Positions 51,578 to 60,699 of a stretch of 64,000 bases of DNA are shown here, piece by piece. Source of the DNA: Pseudomonas sp. MMS21 TM103 (GTDB lineage Bacteria; Pseudomonadota; Gammaproteobacteria; Pseudomonadales; Pseudomonadaceae); NCBI RefSeq assembly GCF_022132145.1, contig NZ_JAJISP010000003.1:186001-250000 (forward strand), read 5' to 3'. Position 1 is the first letter of the stretch. Each line of letters opens with the position of its first letter. The translations under genes and the position numbers were made by a program. The notes beneath the pieces were generated by a model that did not search any database, was not told the DNA's origin, and saw nothing but the letters and a program-made list of their open reading frames with translations.

Positions 51578-52035
51578 AACGTCCTCTTCTTATATCTGCG
51601 CTCAATCGGCAGCGGTCGAACTCAAGGTTGGCGACCATGCCTTTTGAAACTGGACAATTTAATGAACGGCAGCCACTCAAATAGACGCTGTACCGCCTAA
51701 ATCCCACTCGGCACACACGCTGCAAGTGCCGATTTCTTATGGGTTTAAATTAGAGATTGGCGGTTTTAGCGTCCAACGACATTTGCTCGGCGCAAACCAT
51801 AACTTGATGTTATTGGTTGAGCCGCAGGCTCACGGGCGGGCGAGCAGCTGAAGGCGACCAGGGCGGATTTGGTGCCTGGGCCAGAAGGCGCGCAATAGAA
51901 GGGTTGTATCGGCCTGCAAGGGGATCGAGTGGCAGGCGAAACGGCCGGCCAACTGGGCCGACGGCTGCCCCTCAGGCTTGAAAACTCGGTGCCGGCATGG
52001 CCGGCGGAACCCTATCGGGCACGCCAGCCAGTGGT
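51578..52035. other. Intergenic region upstream of the ProVWX-type operon
   Basis: These 458 bases hold the importer promoter (an A+T-rich patch at about 51720-51820) and the downstream flank of the reductase-like gene. TGAGCC-GCA-GGCTCA (51820-51834) is a small hairpin without a T-run. I could not assign operator sites and see no gene. Confidence 0.4.
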
Positions 52036-52854
52036 CTAGTTCGAGGCCTTGGAATAACGGCTTTGCATGCGCAACGCGGCAGCTGCGGCAGCTTCCAGCC
52101 CGGCGTCGACCGCCTGCTTGAAGCCGGTATCGATCATCGCCTGCAGGCCCGCCGCCGTGGTGCCGCGATAGTCGAGCATGGCCTGGACCATGGCGGCCGG
52201 CGGCATGCCGTCGCGACCGAGCAGCTGGCTCGCCCCCACCACCACGCCACGCACTGCATTTTCCGCCACCTGGCGCGGCAGCCCTCTGGCCAGGGCGTGC
52301 GCCAACATGGCCTCGGCCAGCAACGCCGGGTAGGCCGCGCCCGAGCCGACCAGCCCAGTTAGGTAGTCGAGATCGGCCTCGGCAAACACCTCGTCGGCGC
52401 CGCCGCAGCTCTCGAACATCGCCTGGGTGAAGGCCTTGTCGGCAGCCGTGACCTGCTCGCTGGCGAACCAGGGCGTGTAGCACTGGCCGATCTCGGCCGC
52501 CGCATTGGGCATGGCGCGAATTACCCGGCGGCTGCCGCTGCGTGCCACCAGGGTGTCGAGGGAAACCCCGGCCATGAAGGAGATCACCAGCTTGTCCGTC
52601 GCCTCGATCTCGACCGCGGCGAACTGCTCGGGACGCACCGACAGCACAATGATGTCGGCCTGCTGCGCCAGCTGGCGGTTATCCATGGTCAGCCGAACCT
52701 CGGGCCAGGCGTCGAAGCCCTCGACCCGCCCGCTGCGGCTGGAAAGAATCAAGCCGGCCGGCGCCAGCACGCCCTTCTCGAGCATGGCGGCGCCGATCGA
52801 ACGCCCCAGCCAGCCGCCACCGCCGACAATGCCGACCCTCAGTTCACTGAACAT
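52036..52854 (-). CDS. Pyrroline-5-carboxylate reductase-like protein
   Basis: A 272-residue ProC-family oxidoreductase with an N-terminal Rossmann motif (GIVGGGGWLGRS) and the dimer-forming C-terminal helices (VGSGAAYPALLAEAM). P5C reductase makes proline; in a catabolic setting such paralogues may reduce other cyclic imines. Its place behind a TetR gene, in a betaine cluster, points to a specialised paralogue rather than the housekeeping enzyme. GAGAGG precedes ATG 52854. Confidence 0.82.
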   Translation of the reverse strand: MFSELRVGIVGGGGWLGRSIGAAMLEKGVLAPAGLILSSRSGRVEGFDAWPEVRLTMDNRQLAQQADIIVLSVRPEQFAAVEIEATDKLVISFMAGVSLDTLVARSGSRRVIRAMPNAAAEIGQCYTPWFASEQVTAADKAFTQAMFESCGGADEVFAEADLDYLTGLVGSGAAYPALLAEAMLAHALARGLPRQVAENAVRGVVVGASQLLGRDGMPPAAMVQAMLDYRGTTAAGLQAMIDTGFKQAVDAGLEAAAAAALRMQSRYSKASN

Positions 52855-52865
52855 GCGCGTACCTC

Positions 52866-53540
52866 TCAGGCTGATTCGTTGGGGCCGATCGAAACCAGCA
52901 GCGGCTCCGCCACGGCGTAGCCGTGGCGGGCATAGAAGCGTTGCAGTTCGCGGGCGTGCGGAATCTGCCCGGTGAAGATCTTCACGTACTCGGGAATGCG
53001 CTGCATGCGCACCTGCATGTCCTCGCGGCTGTTCATGCTGATATAGCCGATCTGGGTCAGATACAGCGACCTGGCCCGCACGTCGGCCGGCAAGGGCTCA
53101 TAGCCGAAGCGCACGAACATGCCGGCCAATGCCGTCAGGCGCGCCTTGTCGGCCGTCTCGACCTGGGCGGCCACCCGGGGCTCCTGCAGCGCCCAGCTTC
53201 GCACCGCGAACTCGAACTGCGAATCGAACAGCGCCGGGTTCAGCCAGCAATCGAAGACATTGAGAATGGCCTCGGCGATGCTCTCGGCATAGGCCTGGGT
53301 CTGGCCGACCAGGTTGTCGGAGTTCTTCACCCGCCAGCGCTCCAGCAGCGCCGCCAGCAGTTCCTCACGGTCCTTGAAGAACCAGTAGAAGCTGGTTCGC
53401 GACAGCTTCAGCTTCTTCGCCAGCGGCAGGATGCGCACGGCCTCGACCCCTGATTCGATCAGGCCGTCGTAAGCCGCCTCCAGCCAGCCATCGGCTGAAC
53501 CGCGCCAGCCGCTATCGCTTGATTTCGTGGATTCGTTCAT
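52866..53540 (-). CDS. TetR-family regulator
   Basis: A 224-residue TetR regulator with an N-terminal helix-turn-helix (ILPLAKKLKLSRTSFYWFF, about 42-60). It is 11 bases upstream of the ProC-like gene (same operon) and divergent from the flavin demethylase gene. A 16-base direct repeat in the shared promoter region is the likely binding site. Start taken at ATG 53540; the frame is open upstream to 53573. Confidence 0.86.
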   Translation of the reverse strand: MNESTKSSDSGWRGSADGWLEAAYDGLIESGVEAVRILPLAKKLKLSRTSFYWFFKDREELLAALLERWRVKNSDNLVGQTQAYAESIAEAILNVFDCWLNPALFDSQFEFAVRSWALQEPRVAAQVETADKARLTALAGMFVRFGYEPLPADVRARSLYLTQIGYISMNSREDMQVRMQRIPEYVKIFTGQIPHARELQRFYARHGYAVAEPLLVSIGPNESA

Positions 53541-53605
53541 GGGCCGATGGTAGCGGCCGACGAGCCTGCGCACAACGCAGAGTGTTCATCTGCGTCCAGC
53601 CATAC

Positions 53606-53621
53606 GACACCACTGTACATT
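53606..53621 (+). promoter_or_regulatory. Candidate operator, copy 1 (GACACCNNTGTACATT)
   Basis: GACACCACTGTACATT lies 66 bases upstream of the TetR start. It recurs at 53755-53770 with two differences. A reverse-oriented TGTACATT also occurs as AATGTACA at 53730-53737. Confidence 0.5.
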
Positions 53622-53754
53622 CACCCGGCGAGACGGCCACCCTTCCCCGCTGACAAGTCCCCGCCAATGCCCGGCGATCGCCGCACTTGCGACAGCGGAT
53701 AGCCATAAGCGACATGCAGGCTTGCGAGCAATGTACAACTGAGTCAGCTTAATT

Positions 53755-53770
53755 GACACCTGTGTACATT
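53755..53770 (+). promoter_or_regulatory. Candidate operator, copy 2, overlapping a TTGACA box
   Basis: GACACCTGTGTACATT lies 46 bases upstream of the flavin demethylase start and overlaps TTGACA (53753-53758), a perfect sigma-70 -35 hexamer, although no convincing -10 box is seen at standard spacing. With AATGTACA at 53730-53737 it forms a wider inverted pair. A repressor bound here would block the promoter. Confidence 0.5.
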
Positions 53771-53815
53771 AGGCCCGCCTGCTGGCTCGAGCCCTTACCC
53801 CATGGAGCCCCGACC

Positions 53816-55852
53816 ATGTCCAATGACCCGCTGCTTCAGCCCTACCAGCTCAAGCACCTGACCCTGCGCAACCGGATCATCACCACCTCGCACGAGCCGG
53901 CCTATCCCGAGGACGGCATGCCCAAGGCGCTCTACCGTGCCTACCACGTCGAGCGGGCCAAGGCCGGCGTGGCCCTGACCATGACCGCCGGCTCGGCGGC
54001 GGTATCGCGCGACAGCCCGCCGGTGTTCAACAACATCCTCGCCTACAAGGACGAGGTGGTCGGCTGGATGAAGGACCTCACCGACGAGTGCCATGAGCAT
54101 GGCGCCGCGGTGATGATCCAGCTCACCCACCTGGGCCGCCGCACCCGCTGGGACAAGGGCGACTGGCTGCCGGTGGTCTCGCCCTCGCACAACCGCGAGG
54201 CGGCGCACCGCGCCTTCCCCAAGCAGATCGAAGACTGGGACATCGAGCGCATCATCAAGGACTATGCCGACGCGGCGGAGCGCATGCAGGCCGCCGGCCT
54301 GGACGGCATCGAGCTGCAAGCCTACGGCCACCTGATGGACCAGTTCTGGTCGCCGCTGACCAACGAGCTGGATGCGCCCTACGGCGGCTCGCTGGACAAC
54401 CGCCTGCGCTTCACCTTCGACGTGCTGCGCGCGGTGCGCCAGCGCGTCGGCAACGAGTTCATCGTCGGCGTGCGCTACACCGCCGACGAGACCCTGAGTG
54501 GTGGCCTGAATGCCGAGGAAGGCCTGGACATCTCGCACCGCCTCAAGCAAAGCGGCATGGTCGACTTCCTCAATGTGATTCGGGGCCACATCGATACCGA
54601 CGCCGGCCTGACCGACGTGATCCCGATCCAGGGCATGGCCAACTCGCCGCACCTCGACTTCGCCGGGCAGATCCGCGCGGCCACCGACTTCCCCACCTTC
54701 CACGCGGCGAAGATCCCGGACATCGCCACCGCGCGGCACGCCATCGCCTCGGGCAAGGTCGACATGATCGGCATGACCCGCGCGCACATGACCGACCCGC
54801 ACATCGTGCGCAAGCTGATCGAGGGCCGCGAGCAGGACATCCGCCCCTGCGTCGGCGCCAACTACTGCCTGGACCGCATCTACCAGGGCGGCGCCGCCTA
54901 CTGCATCCACAACGCCGCCACCGGCCGCGAAACGACTATGCCGCACGAGATTCCCAAGGCTGCCCAGCGGCGCAAGCTGGTGATCGTCGGCGCCGGCCCC
55001 GCCGGCCTGGAAGCCGCCCGGGTGGCCGGCGAGCGCGGTCATGAGGTGGTGGTATTCGAGGCCGCCGCCCAGGCCGGCGGGCAGATCCGCCTGACCGCGC
55101 AGAGCCCGCGCCGGCGCGAGATGCTCAGCATCATCGACTGGCGCCTGGCCCAGTGTGAGGCCCTGGGCGTGACCTTCCACTACAACAGCTGGGCCGAGGC
55201 CGAGACCATTCGCGCCGAGCAGGCCGACGTGGTCATCATCGCCACCGGCGGCTACCCGCACACAGAAGTGCTCGAAGCCGGCAACGAGCTGGTGGTGTCG
55301 GCCTGGGACATCATCTCCGGCGACGTCAAACCGGGCAGCAATGTGCTGTTGTTCGACGACGCCGGCGACCACACGGCGCTACAGGCCGCCGAGTTCATCG
55401 CCCAGAGCGGCGCCAAACTGGAGATCATGACCCCGGACCGCAGCTTCGCCCCGGAAGTCATGGCGATGAACCTGGTGCCCTACATGCGTTCGCTGCAGAA
55501 GCTCGACACCACCTTCACCGTCACCTACCGCCTGGCCTCGGTGGCCCGCGAAGGCCAGACCCTGGTGGCGCAGATCGACAGCGACTACGGTGGTGTGCGC
55601 AAGCAGCGCCATATCGACCAGGTAGTGGTCAACCACGGCACCCGGCCGATGGACGAGCTGTACCTGGCGCTCAAGCCGTTCTCGCGCAACCTCGGCGCGG
55701 TGGAGTACGCCGACCTGATCGTCGGCCAGCCGCAGACCCGCGACGACAAACCGGACGGCGAGTTTCAGCTGTTCCGCATCGGCGATGCGGTGGCCGCGCG
55801 CAACACCCATGCAGCCATCTACGACGCCCTGCGCCTGGTCAAGGATCTCTGA
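53816..55852 (+). CDS. FMN/FAD/Fe-S oxidoreductase, DgcA/StcD-like N-demethylase
   Basis: A 678-residue protein: an Old Yellow Enzyme-type FMN barrel (about 1-340), a cysteine motif C345-x5-C351-x11-C363, then a dinucleotide-binding half (VIVGAGPAGLEAAR). The layout is that of trimethylamine dehydrogenase, dimethylglycine demethylase DgcA and stachydrine demethylase StcD. The usual C-x2-C-x3-C start of the cluster motif is altered (CVGANYC). Predicted to remove an N-methyl group after the Rieske enzyme. GGAG at 53804-53807 sets ATG 53816; a longer frame from 53753 has no site. Confidence 0.85.
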   Translation: MSNDPLLQPYQLKHLTLRNRIITTSHEPAYPEDGMPKALYRAYHVERAKAGVALTMTAGSAAVSRDSPPVFNNILAYKDEVVGWMKDLTDECHEHGAAVMIQLTHLGRRTRWDKGDWLPVVSPSHNREAAHRAFPKQIEDWDIERIIKDYADAAERMQAAGLDGIELQAYGHLMDQFWSPLTNELDAPYGGSLDNRLRFTFDVLRAVRQRVGNEFIVGVRYTADETLSGGLNAEEGLDISHRLKQSGMVDFLNVIRGHIDTDAGLTDVIPIQGMANSPHLDFAGQIRAATDFPTFHAAKIPDIATARHAIASGKVDMIGMTRAHMTDPHIVRKLIEGREQDIRPCVGANYCLDRIYQGGAAYCIHNAATGRETTMPHEIPKAAQRRKLVIVGAGPAGLEAARVAGERGHEVVVFEAAAQAGGQIRLTAQSPRRREMLSIIDWRLAQCEALGVTFHYNSWAEAETIRAEQADVVIIATGGYPHTEVLEAGNELVVSAWDIISGDVKPGSNVLLFDDAGDHTALQAAEFIAQSGAKLEIMTPDRSFAPEVMAMNLVPYMRSLQKLDTTFTVTYRLASVAREGQTLVAQIDSDYGGVRKQRHIDQVVVNHGTRPMDELYLALKPFSRNLGAVEYADLIVGQPQTRDDKPDGEFQLFRIGDAVAARNTHAAIYDALRLVKDL

Positions 55853-55887
55853 GGCCAGCCGCGCGGGATTTCTCGCCCCGCCGGATA

Positions 55888-55917
55888 AAAAAGCCCCGAC
55901 AGTGTCGGGGCTTTTTT
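55888..55917. terminator. Bidirectional terminator between demethylase and EamA genes
   Basis: AAAAAGCCCCGAC-AGT-GTCGGGGCTTTTTT sits between convergent genes and carries A/T runs on both sides, so it serves both strands. Confidence 0.9.
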
Positions 55918-55990
55918 CTAGCGATTTACTGCCGACTTGCCTCAGCCACCCATGGCGCTAGCAGTCATGGCCGTACCCGGCGACCAGTAA

Positions 55991-56932
55991 CTAGAGTCTA
56001 TCGTCTGGTTCCTCTGGAACCGGGAGCGGGATCAGGCTCGGCTCCGGCAGGGTGCCACCCTGACGGGACAGGATGATCGCCGCCGCCACCACCATCAGAC
56101 CACCGCCGAGCATGCCGGCGCTGATGTGCTCGCCGATCAGCAGCACGGCAATGGTCACCGCCACCACCGGCTCCAGGGTCGACAGGGTCGACGCCGAGGA
56201 CGAGCCGATATGCGGCGAGCCGGCGAGAAAAGCGGCGACCGGCAGTATGGTGGCGAACAGGGCCAGGCCCAGGGTCGCCCACCAGGCCGGCGCCCCGGAA
56301 GGTGGCGTTGCGCCGAAGAACAGCGCGGCCAGGGCGAAGGTCAGGGCGCAGCCCAGCAGTACCATGGCCGCCGAGGCCAGCGGCTGTTCATGGCGAATGC
56401 TGTGGGTGCCATAGACGATCGCCGACCCATAGCTCAAGGCGGAGAACAGCGCCCAGAGCACCCCGCTCATCTCGCCTTGAAAGCTCAGGCCCGTGGCCAG
56501 CAGCACCCCGCCCAGCGCCAGCACCAGGCTGAGCAGCTTCAAGGGACTGGTGCGCTCGCCCAGGTAGGCTATCGACAGCGCAGTGACGAAGGCCGGGAAG
56601 GAGAACATCAGGATCACCGCCAGACTCACCGAGGTGGAGCGGCTGGCGCTGTAGTAGCCCAGCGCCGCGAACCCATAGCCGACGCCCACCAGCAGGTTCT
56701 GCCCGGCCAGCCGCCCGCGCGGCAGGCGCATGCCGCGCAGGCGCAGGAACAGCAGCAGGATCGAGGCGGCGAAGACGAAACGCACCAGCAGCAGGCCGAC
56801 CGGGTCGGCGCCACCGGCATAGGCGTACTGGGCGAACAGCGGCTGCAGGCCATAACAGAAGGCCGACAACAGCACCAGCATGAAGCCCCGGGCGTAGCCA
56901 TCGTGCAGAACAAGGGGAGACGCACTGTGCAT
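55991..56932 (-). CDS. EamA/DMT-family transporter
   Basis: A 313-residue ten-helix membrane protein made of two EamA repeats, of the drug/metabolite transporter superfamily, typically exporters of amino acids or metabolites. Inside the catabolic cluster it may expel an overflow product. ATG 56932 with AGGTG upstream is preferred; the frame extends 16 codons further without a site. Confidence 0.88.
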   Translation of the reverse strand: MHSASPLVLHDGYARGFMLVLLSAFCYGLQPLFAQYAYAGGADPVGLLLVRFVFAASILLLFLRLRGMRLPRGRLAGQNLLVGVGYGFAALGYYSASRSTSVSLAVILMFSFPAFVTALSIAYLGERTSPLKLLSLVLALGGVLLATGLSFQGEMSGVLWALFSALSYGSAIVYGTHSIRHEQPLASAAMVLLGCALTFALAALFFGATPPSGAPAWWATLGLALFATILPVAAFLAGSPHIGSSSASTLSTLEPVVAVTIAVLLIGEHISAGMLGGGLMVVAAAIILSRQGGTLPEPSLIPLPVPEEPDDRL

Positions 56933-57025
56933 GGTTGCAACACCTGATGATCGAGGATCGGGCAAGAGTAAGCCCCACATAACCTTGGGGGTTATGCGGG
57001 ACCGTCGGCTATTTGCTTGGCGACG

Positions 57026-58234
57026 TCACTCGGCCAACTTGCGGGCCATGGTCGCGCAGTACCAGTCGTCGAACTGGCACACCCCGTTCTCGGCGATGGC
57101 CGAATAGGGTCCCGGCTGATAGGCCGGCGAGTTGACCCCGGCCTGGGTGCCCTCGACCAGGCGACGGTCCTGGTCATTGGTGGCCAGCCACACCCGGGTC
57201 AGGGTTTCCAGGTCGTAATCGAGGCCTTCCTGGGCATCCTTGGGCACCAGCCACTTGGTGGTCACCAGGGTCTCGTTGGGGCCCAGGGGCAGCACGCGGA
57301 AACTCAGGGCGTGGTCGCCGAGGAAATGGTTCCAGGTCGAGGGGTAGTTGAAATACAGCAGCGCGCCGATGTTCTCCTCGCCACTGGTGTCCAGGCGCCG
57401 GGCCACCGCCGGCTTGCCGTTCATGGTGTAGCTGACGGCACCGGCCGACAACGGAATACGGGTCATGCGGAACTGCCCGGCGTCGTCCATGACCAGGCGG
57501 CTGGGCAGGCCGGCGGCCTCGCAGCGATCCCAGTGGGCGACCAGTTCGGGATCCTCGGTGCCGCCGACCCCGGCCACTGAGAGGTTCTCGACGAAGGAGT
57601 TGAGCAACTCCGGATGGGTGCCGTCGCAGTGGTAACACTCACGGTTGTTCTCGAACACCAGCTTCCAGTTGCCCTTCTCCACCAGATCGGACTCGAAGGC
57701 CACCTTGCAGTCGTCGAGGTTGTGCGGGGCGATGAAGGGCGATACCGCAGCGCGGAACCTCTCGAAGTCCGGCGCCTGCTCGGCCACGCAGACATAGATG
57801 TAGCTGTTGACCACCTGGCAGTGGGCCGGTTTGAGGCCGTACTCGGTCTTGTCGAAGTCCTCGCCCATGTTGCCGGCATAGATCAGCTTGCCGTCCAGTT
57901 CGAAGGTCCACTTGTGGTACGGGCACACCAGCTTGGCGACCTTGCCGCTGTGCTCGCTGCAGACCTTGGAACCGCGATGGCGACAGGCGTTGTGCAGGGC
58001 GCGAACCTGACCGTCGGCACCGCGCACCACGATCACCGGGTAGTCGCCGATCTGCAGGGTCAGGTACTGACCCGGCTTTTCCAGCTCGAAGGTGTGCCCG
58101 GCGAAAATCCACTCTTTGTGCCAGATCTGCTCGAGATCCTGACGATAGACATCGACATCGCTATAGAGCGCACTCGGCAGCGCATGACGCGGCTTACGTT
58201 GCTGGATGAGGCCTGCCACCGCTGCTTTGTTCAT
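57026..58234 (-). CDS. Rieske non-heme iron oxygenase, GbcA-like N-demethylase
   Basis: A 402-residue Rieske oxygenase alpha subunit. [2Fe-2S] ligands are C84-R-H86 and C104-P-Y-H107; mononuclear iron ligands include H202 and H207 in RECYHCDGTHPEL. It closely resembles GbcA, which oxidises a methyl group of glycine betaine, but differs enough to be a paralogue for another betaine. It needs a reductase such as the GbcB-like protein that starts at 63.6 kb. ATG 58234 is preferred (GGAG five bases upstream) over GTG 58240. Divergent from a LysR gene. Confidence 0.92.
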   Translation of the reverse strand: MNKAAVAGLIQQRKPRHALPSALYSDVDVYRQDLEQIWHKEWIFAGHTFELEKPGQYLTLQIGDYPVIVVRGADGQVRALHNACRHRGSKVCSEHSGKVAKLVCPYHKWTFELDGKLIYAGNMGEDFDKTEYGLKPAHCQVVNSYIYVCVAEQAPDFERFRAAVSPFIAPHNLDDCKVAFESDLVEKGNWKLVFENNRECYHCDGTHPELLNSFVENLSVAGVGGTEDPELVAHWDRCEAAGLPSRLVMDDAGQFRMTRIPLSAGAVSYTMNGKPAVARRLDTSGEENIGALLYFNYPSTWNHFLGDHALSFRVLPLGPNETLVTTKWLVPKDAQEGLDYDLETLTRVWLATNDQDRRLVEGTQAGVNSPAYQPGPYSAIAENGVCQFDDWYCATMARKLAE

Positions 58235-58445
58235 ATACACTCCACCACTTATCCAGTTAATTGTGCCGACATTGTTTAAACCGCGGCGTTATTGGGAAAC
58301 CCTCGCCGGGTTGGACTCAGGCGACCGGGGCTATTGCACGCGGGTGCTTTCGGCTATATTTCCGAGCCACGCATAAACCCCTTGAACTGCTATCGCCGAT
58401 TAACTGAAGTCTAGTGCGCGGTCATAGTCGACAGAACCGACTTTT

Positions 58446-58463
58446 TATTCAGGATATTGAATA
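58446..58463. promoter_or_regulatory. Palindrome TATTCA-N6-TGAATA upstream of the LysR gene
   Basis: A perfect 6-bp inverted repeat ending ten bases before the LysR start codon, in the divergent region shared with the Rieske gene. It suits autoregulation by a LysR-type protein; binding is unproven. Confidence 0.4.
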
Positions 58464-58472
58464 CCTGTTGTT

Positions 58473-59423
58473 ATGGTCATACATACCGAACCCGATCAGT
58501 CCCTGCTCAAGATGCCGTCGCTGCGCGCGGTCAAATCCTTCGTAGCGGCGGCCAAATACCAGAACTTCACTCGCGCCGCCGAGGCCTTGTGCGTGACCCA
58601 GGCCGCCATCAGCCGGCAAATTCGCGAACTGGAAAGCTACCTCGGTGCCGAACTGTTCACCCGCGCCGGCCGGGCCGTGGAACTGACCGTTGCCGGCACG
58701 ATCTTCTACGACGCGGTGCAGCTGTCCTTCGTCAACATCGCCCAGGCCGCCGAGCGCATCCGCAGTCAAAAGGCCGGCAAGCGGGTGCTGACCCTGTGCT
58801 GCTCGCCAGCGTTTTCCGCCCTGTGGCTGGCGCATCGTCTGCCGAGCTTCTTCAGCGCCAACCCGGCTATCGACCTCAACCTGATCACCACGCAGAACTT
58901 CCTGTCGATGGAGCCGGGCGTGCGGCCCGACATTTTCATCACCAAGATGGCCAAGGTGCACGAGGGCTACCGCAGTACGCCGCTGTTCCATGACGTCATC
59001 TACCCGGTCTGTACGCCGCACTACCTCGAGCAACACCCAAAGCTGAGCAGCCTCGAAGGCCTGCGCGACAGCGTGCTGCTCAACCTCAGCCCCTATGGTC
59101 GCTCCCAGGTCGCCGAGCACGTCGACTGGGGGGTCTGGCTGGCCTTCCACAACATCGATATCGAAGCCCGCGCCCATGACAGCCCGCACTTCTTCAATGC
59201 CAACGACTACAACATGCTGATCCAGATGGTGCTGAGTCATCAGGGCGTGGCGCTGGGTTGGCAGCACCTGGTCGGCCACCTGGTCGAGCAGGGTCTGCTG
59301 GTGCGGCCGGTCAGCGAGGAAGTGGTGCACAAGGAAAGTCTGCACTACCTGACCTTCAGCGAGGACAAGGAAGATGACGAAGCCTGTTGCCGCCTGCGCG
59401 ACTGGCTGATGCAACAGCTTTGA
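58473..59423 (+). CDS. LysR-family regulator (GcvA-like)
   Basis: A 316-residue LysR regulator with an N-terminal winged helix (FTRAAEALCVTQAAISRQI) and an effector domain of the GcvA/DsdC type. It is divergent from the Rieske oxygenase and upstream of the lyase/oxidase/dehydrogenase genes, so it likely controls one or both. A terminator follows. Confidence 0.9.
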   Translation: MVIHTEPDQSLLKMPSLRAVKSFVAAAKYQNFTRAAEALCVTQAAISRQIRELESYLGAELFTRAGRAVELTVAGTIFYDAVQLSFVNIAQAAERIRSQKAGKRVLTLCCSPAFSALWLAHRLPSFFSANPAIDLNLITTQNFLSMEPGVRPDIFITKMAKVHEGYRSTPLFHDVIYPVCTPHYLEQHPKLSSLEGLRDSVLLNLSPYGRSQVAEHVDWGVWLAFHNIDIEARAHDSPHFFNANDYNMLIQMVLSHQGVALGWQHLVGHLVEQGLLVRPVSEEVVHKESLHYLTFSEDKEDDEACCRLRDWLMQQL

Positions 59424-59519
59424 TTACCTGAAGTTATTGTTTGCCGGCACGTTCAGTTATGCATAGTTGAACTGCCACTTAATTACGCCCCTTTACTGGT
59501 GAAACTTTGCTCGTCAATA

Positions 59520-59543
59520 AACCTGCCACCGGCAGGTTTTTTT
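59520..59543 (+). terminator. Intrinsic terminator after the LysR gene
   Basis: AACCTGCC-ACC-GGCAGGTT then a T-run to 59543. It separates the regulator from the DapA-like gene, which must have its own promoter; TTGACA at 59653-59658 is a -35 candidate. Confidence 0.88.
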
Positions 59544-59690
59544 ATGCCTGCAGTTTGTGTCCGGCGCCCATCCATAACCTTTGATTATTAATTACCGCCC
59601 CTAAATGTTTCTTGTTGCCCGATTGAAAACCCCCTTACTCTTTTTCTCGAAATTGACAACATATTCAACCCTTTGCAATCAGGTGACCGT

Positions 59691-60581
59691 ATGAACTTCG
59701 ATGGTGTTTGGACTCCCGTGGTAACGCCCTTCAACGCCGCAGGCGCGATTGACTTCGAGGCACTGGCCAAGGTAGTCGGTACGCTGATCGAGCACGGCGT
59801 GAACGGCCTGATCATCGGCGGCACCACGGGCGAGTACTACGCCCTGAGCAACGCTGAACGCAAACAGGTGTTCGACGCCATCGCCACCCAGGCCAAGGGC
59901 CGTATCCCGCTGATGGCCGGCATCAACGCCACCAGCACCGAGGAATGCCTGGACCTGGGTCAATACGCCAAGGCCGCCGGCTTCGACTGCATCCTGCTGG
60001 CCGCCCCCTACTACTGCCAGCCGACCCAGGACGAACTGCTCGCCCATGCCCTGTGCGTGGATGACGCCCTGAACCTGCCGATCATGCTCTACAACTTCCC
60101 GGCGCGGACCGGCACGCCGATGAGCTTCGAGTTCATCGATGCGCTCAAGGGCCGCCCGAACTTCCAGGCGATCAAGGAAAGCACCGGCTCAATCGAGCGT
60201 ATGCACGCCCTGACCCAGGAGTACGCCGGCCAGTTGCAGACCAGCTGCGGCATGGATGACCAGGTGCTGGAGTTCTTCACCTGGGGCGCACGCAGCTGGA
60301 CCTGCGGGGCTTCCAACTTCCTCGCCGCCGAGCACGTTGCCCTGTATCAGGCCTGCGTGGTCGAGCAGGACATGCTCAAGGGCCGCCTGCTGGCGCAGCG
60401 CCTGCTGCCGATGCTCAACCTGCTGGAGCAGGGCGGCAAGTTCTGCCAGTACATCAAGGCCGGCTGCGAGCTGGCCGGTATGCCGGTGGGCCCGACCCGT
60501 CGCCCGCTGCTGCCGCTGAACGAGGCCGAACTGGCCGTCTTCAAGCAGACCTATGAGCAACTGATCGCCCATCGCGGCTGA
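59691..60581 (+). CDS. DapA-family lyase/deaminase
   Basis: A 296-residue class I aldolase of the DapA/NAL family: GGTTGE (43-48), Y134 and Schiff-base lysine K162 (QAIKEST). Members include dihydrodipicolinate synthase and the pyrroline-4-hydroxy-2-carboxylate deaminase of hydroxyproline breakdown. Catabolic neighbours argue against lysine synthesis. AGGTG at 59681-59685 fixes ATG 59691. First gene of a rightward set with the oxidase, dehydrogenase and reductase. Confidence 0.85.
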   Translation: MNFDGVWTPVVTPFNAAGAIDFEALAKVVGTLIEHGVNGLIIGGTTGEYYALSNAERKQVFDAIATQAKGRIPLMAGINATSTEECLDLGQYAKAAGFDCILLAAPYYCQPTQDELLAHALCVDDALNLPIMLYNFPARTGTPMSFEFIDALKGRPNFQAIKESTGSIERMHALTQEYAGQLQTSCGMDDQVLEFFTWGARSWTCGASNFLAAEHVALYQACVVEQDMLKGRLLAQRLLPMLNLLEQGGKFCQYIKAGCELAGMPVGPTRRPLLPLNEAELAVFKQTYEQLIAHRG

Positions 60582-60699
60582 CAGGCCGCTGCAAAACGAC
60601 TGCGCTTGGCTATGCAGCGTTGAAATCAGGCTCGCCTAGCCATCGCTCGCTACATTTTTTCAACGGCCTGTTAAGCCGCCAAGCCCGGAGGCAGTATCC

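Noticed and set aside
51830..52483. Leftward 217-codon frame overlapping the ProC-like gene
   Set aside because: It is in a different frame over a conserved reductase sequence, and the unique part beyond the reductase stop shows no domain.
53795..55372. Leftward 525-codon open frame over the flavin demethylase
   Set aside because: The plus strand carries the flavin and dinucleotide motifs; the reverse product is Val/Gly/His-rich shadow sequence.
59691..60581. Housekeeping dihydrodipicolinate synthase dapA
   Set aside because: Although the fold and key residues are shared, the gene is in a catabolic cluster with an oxidase and a dehydrogenase, so lysine synthesis is the less likely role.
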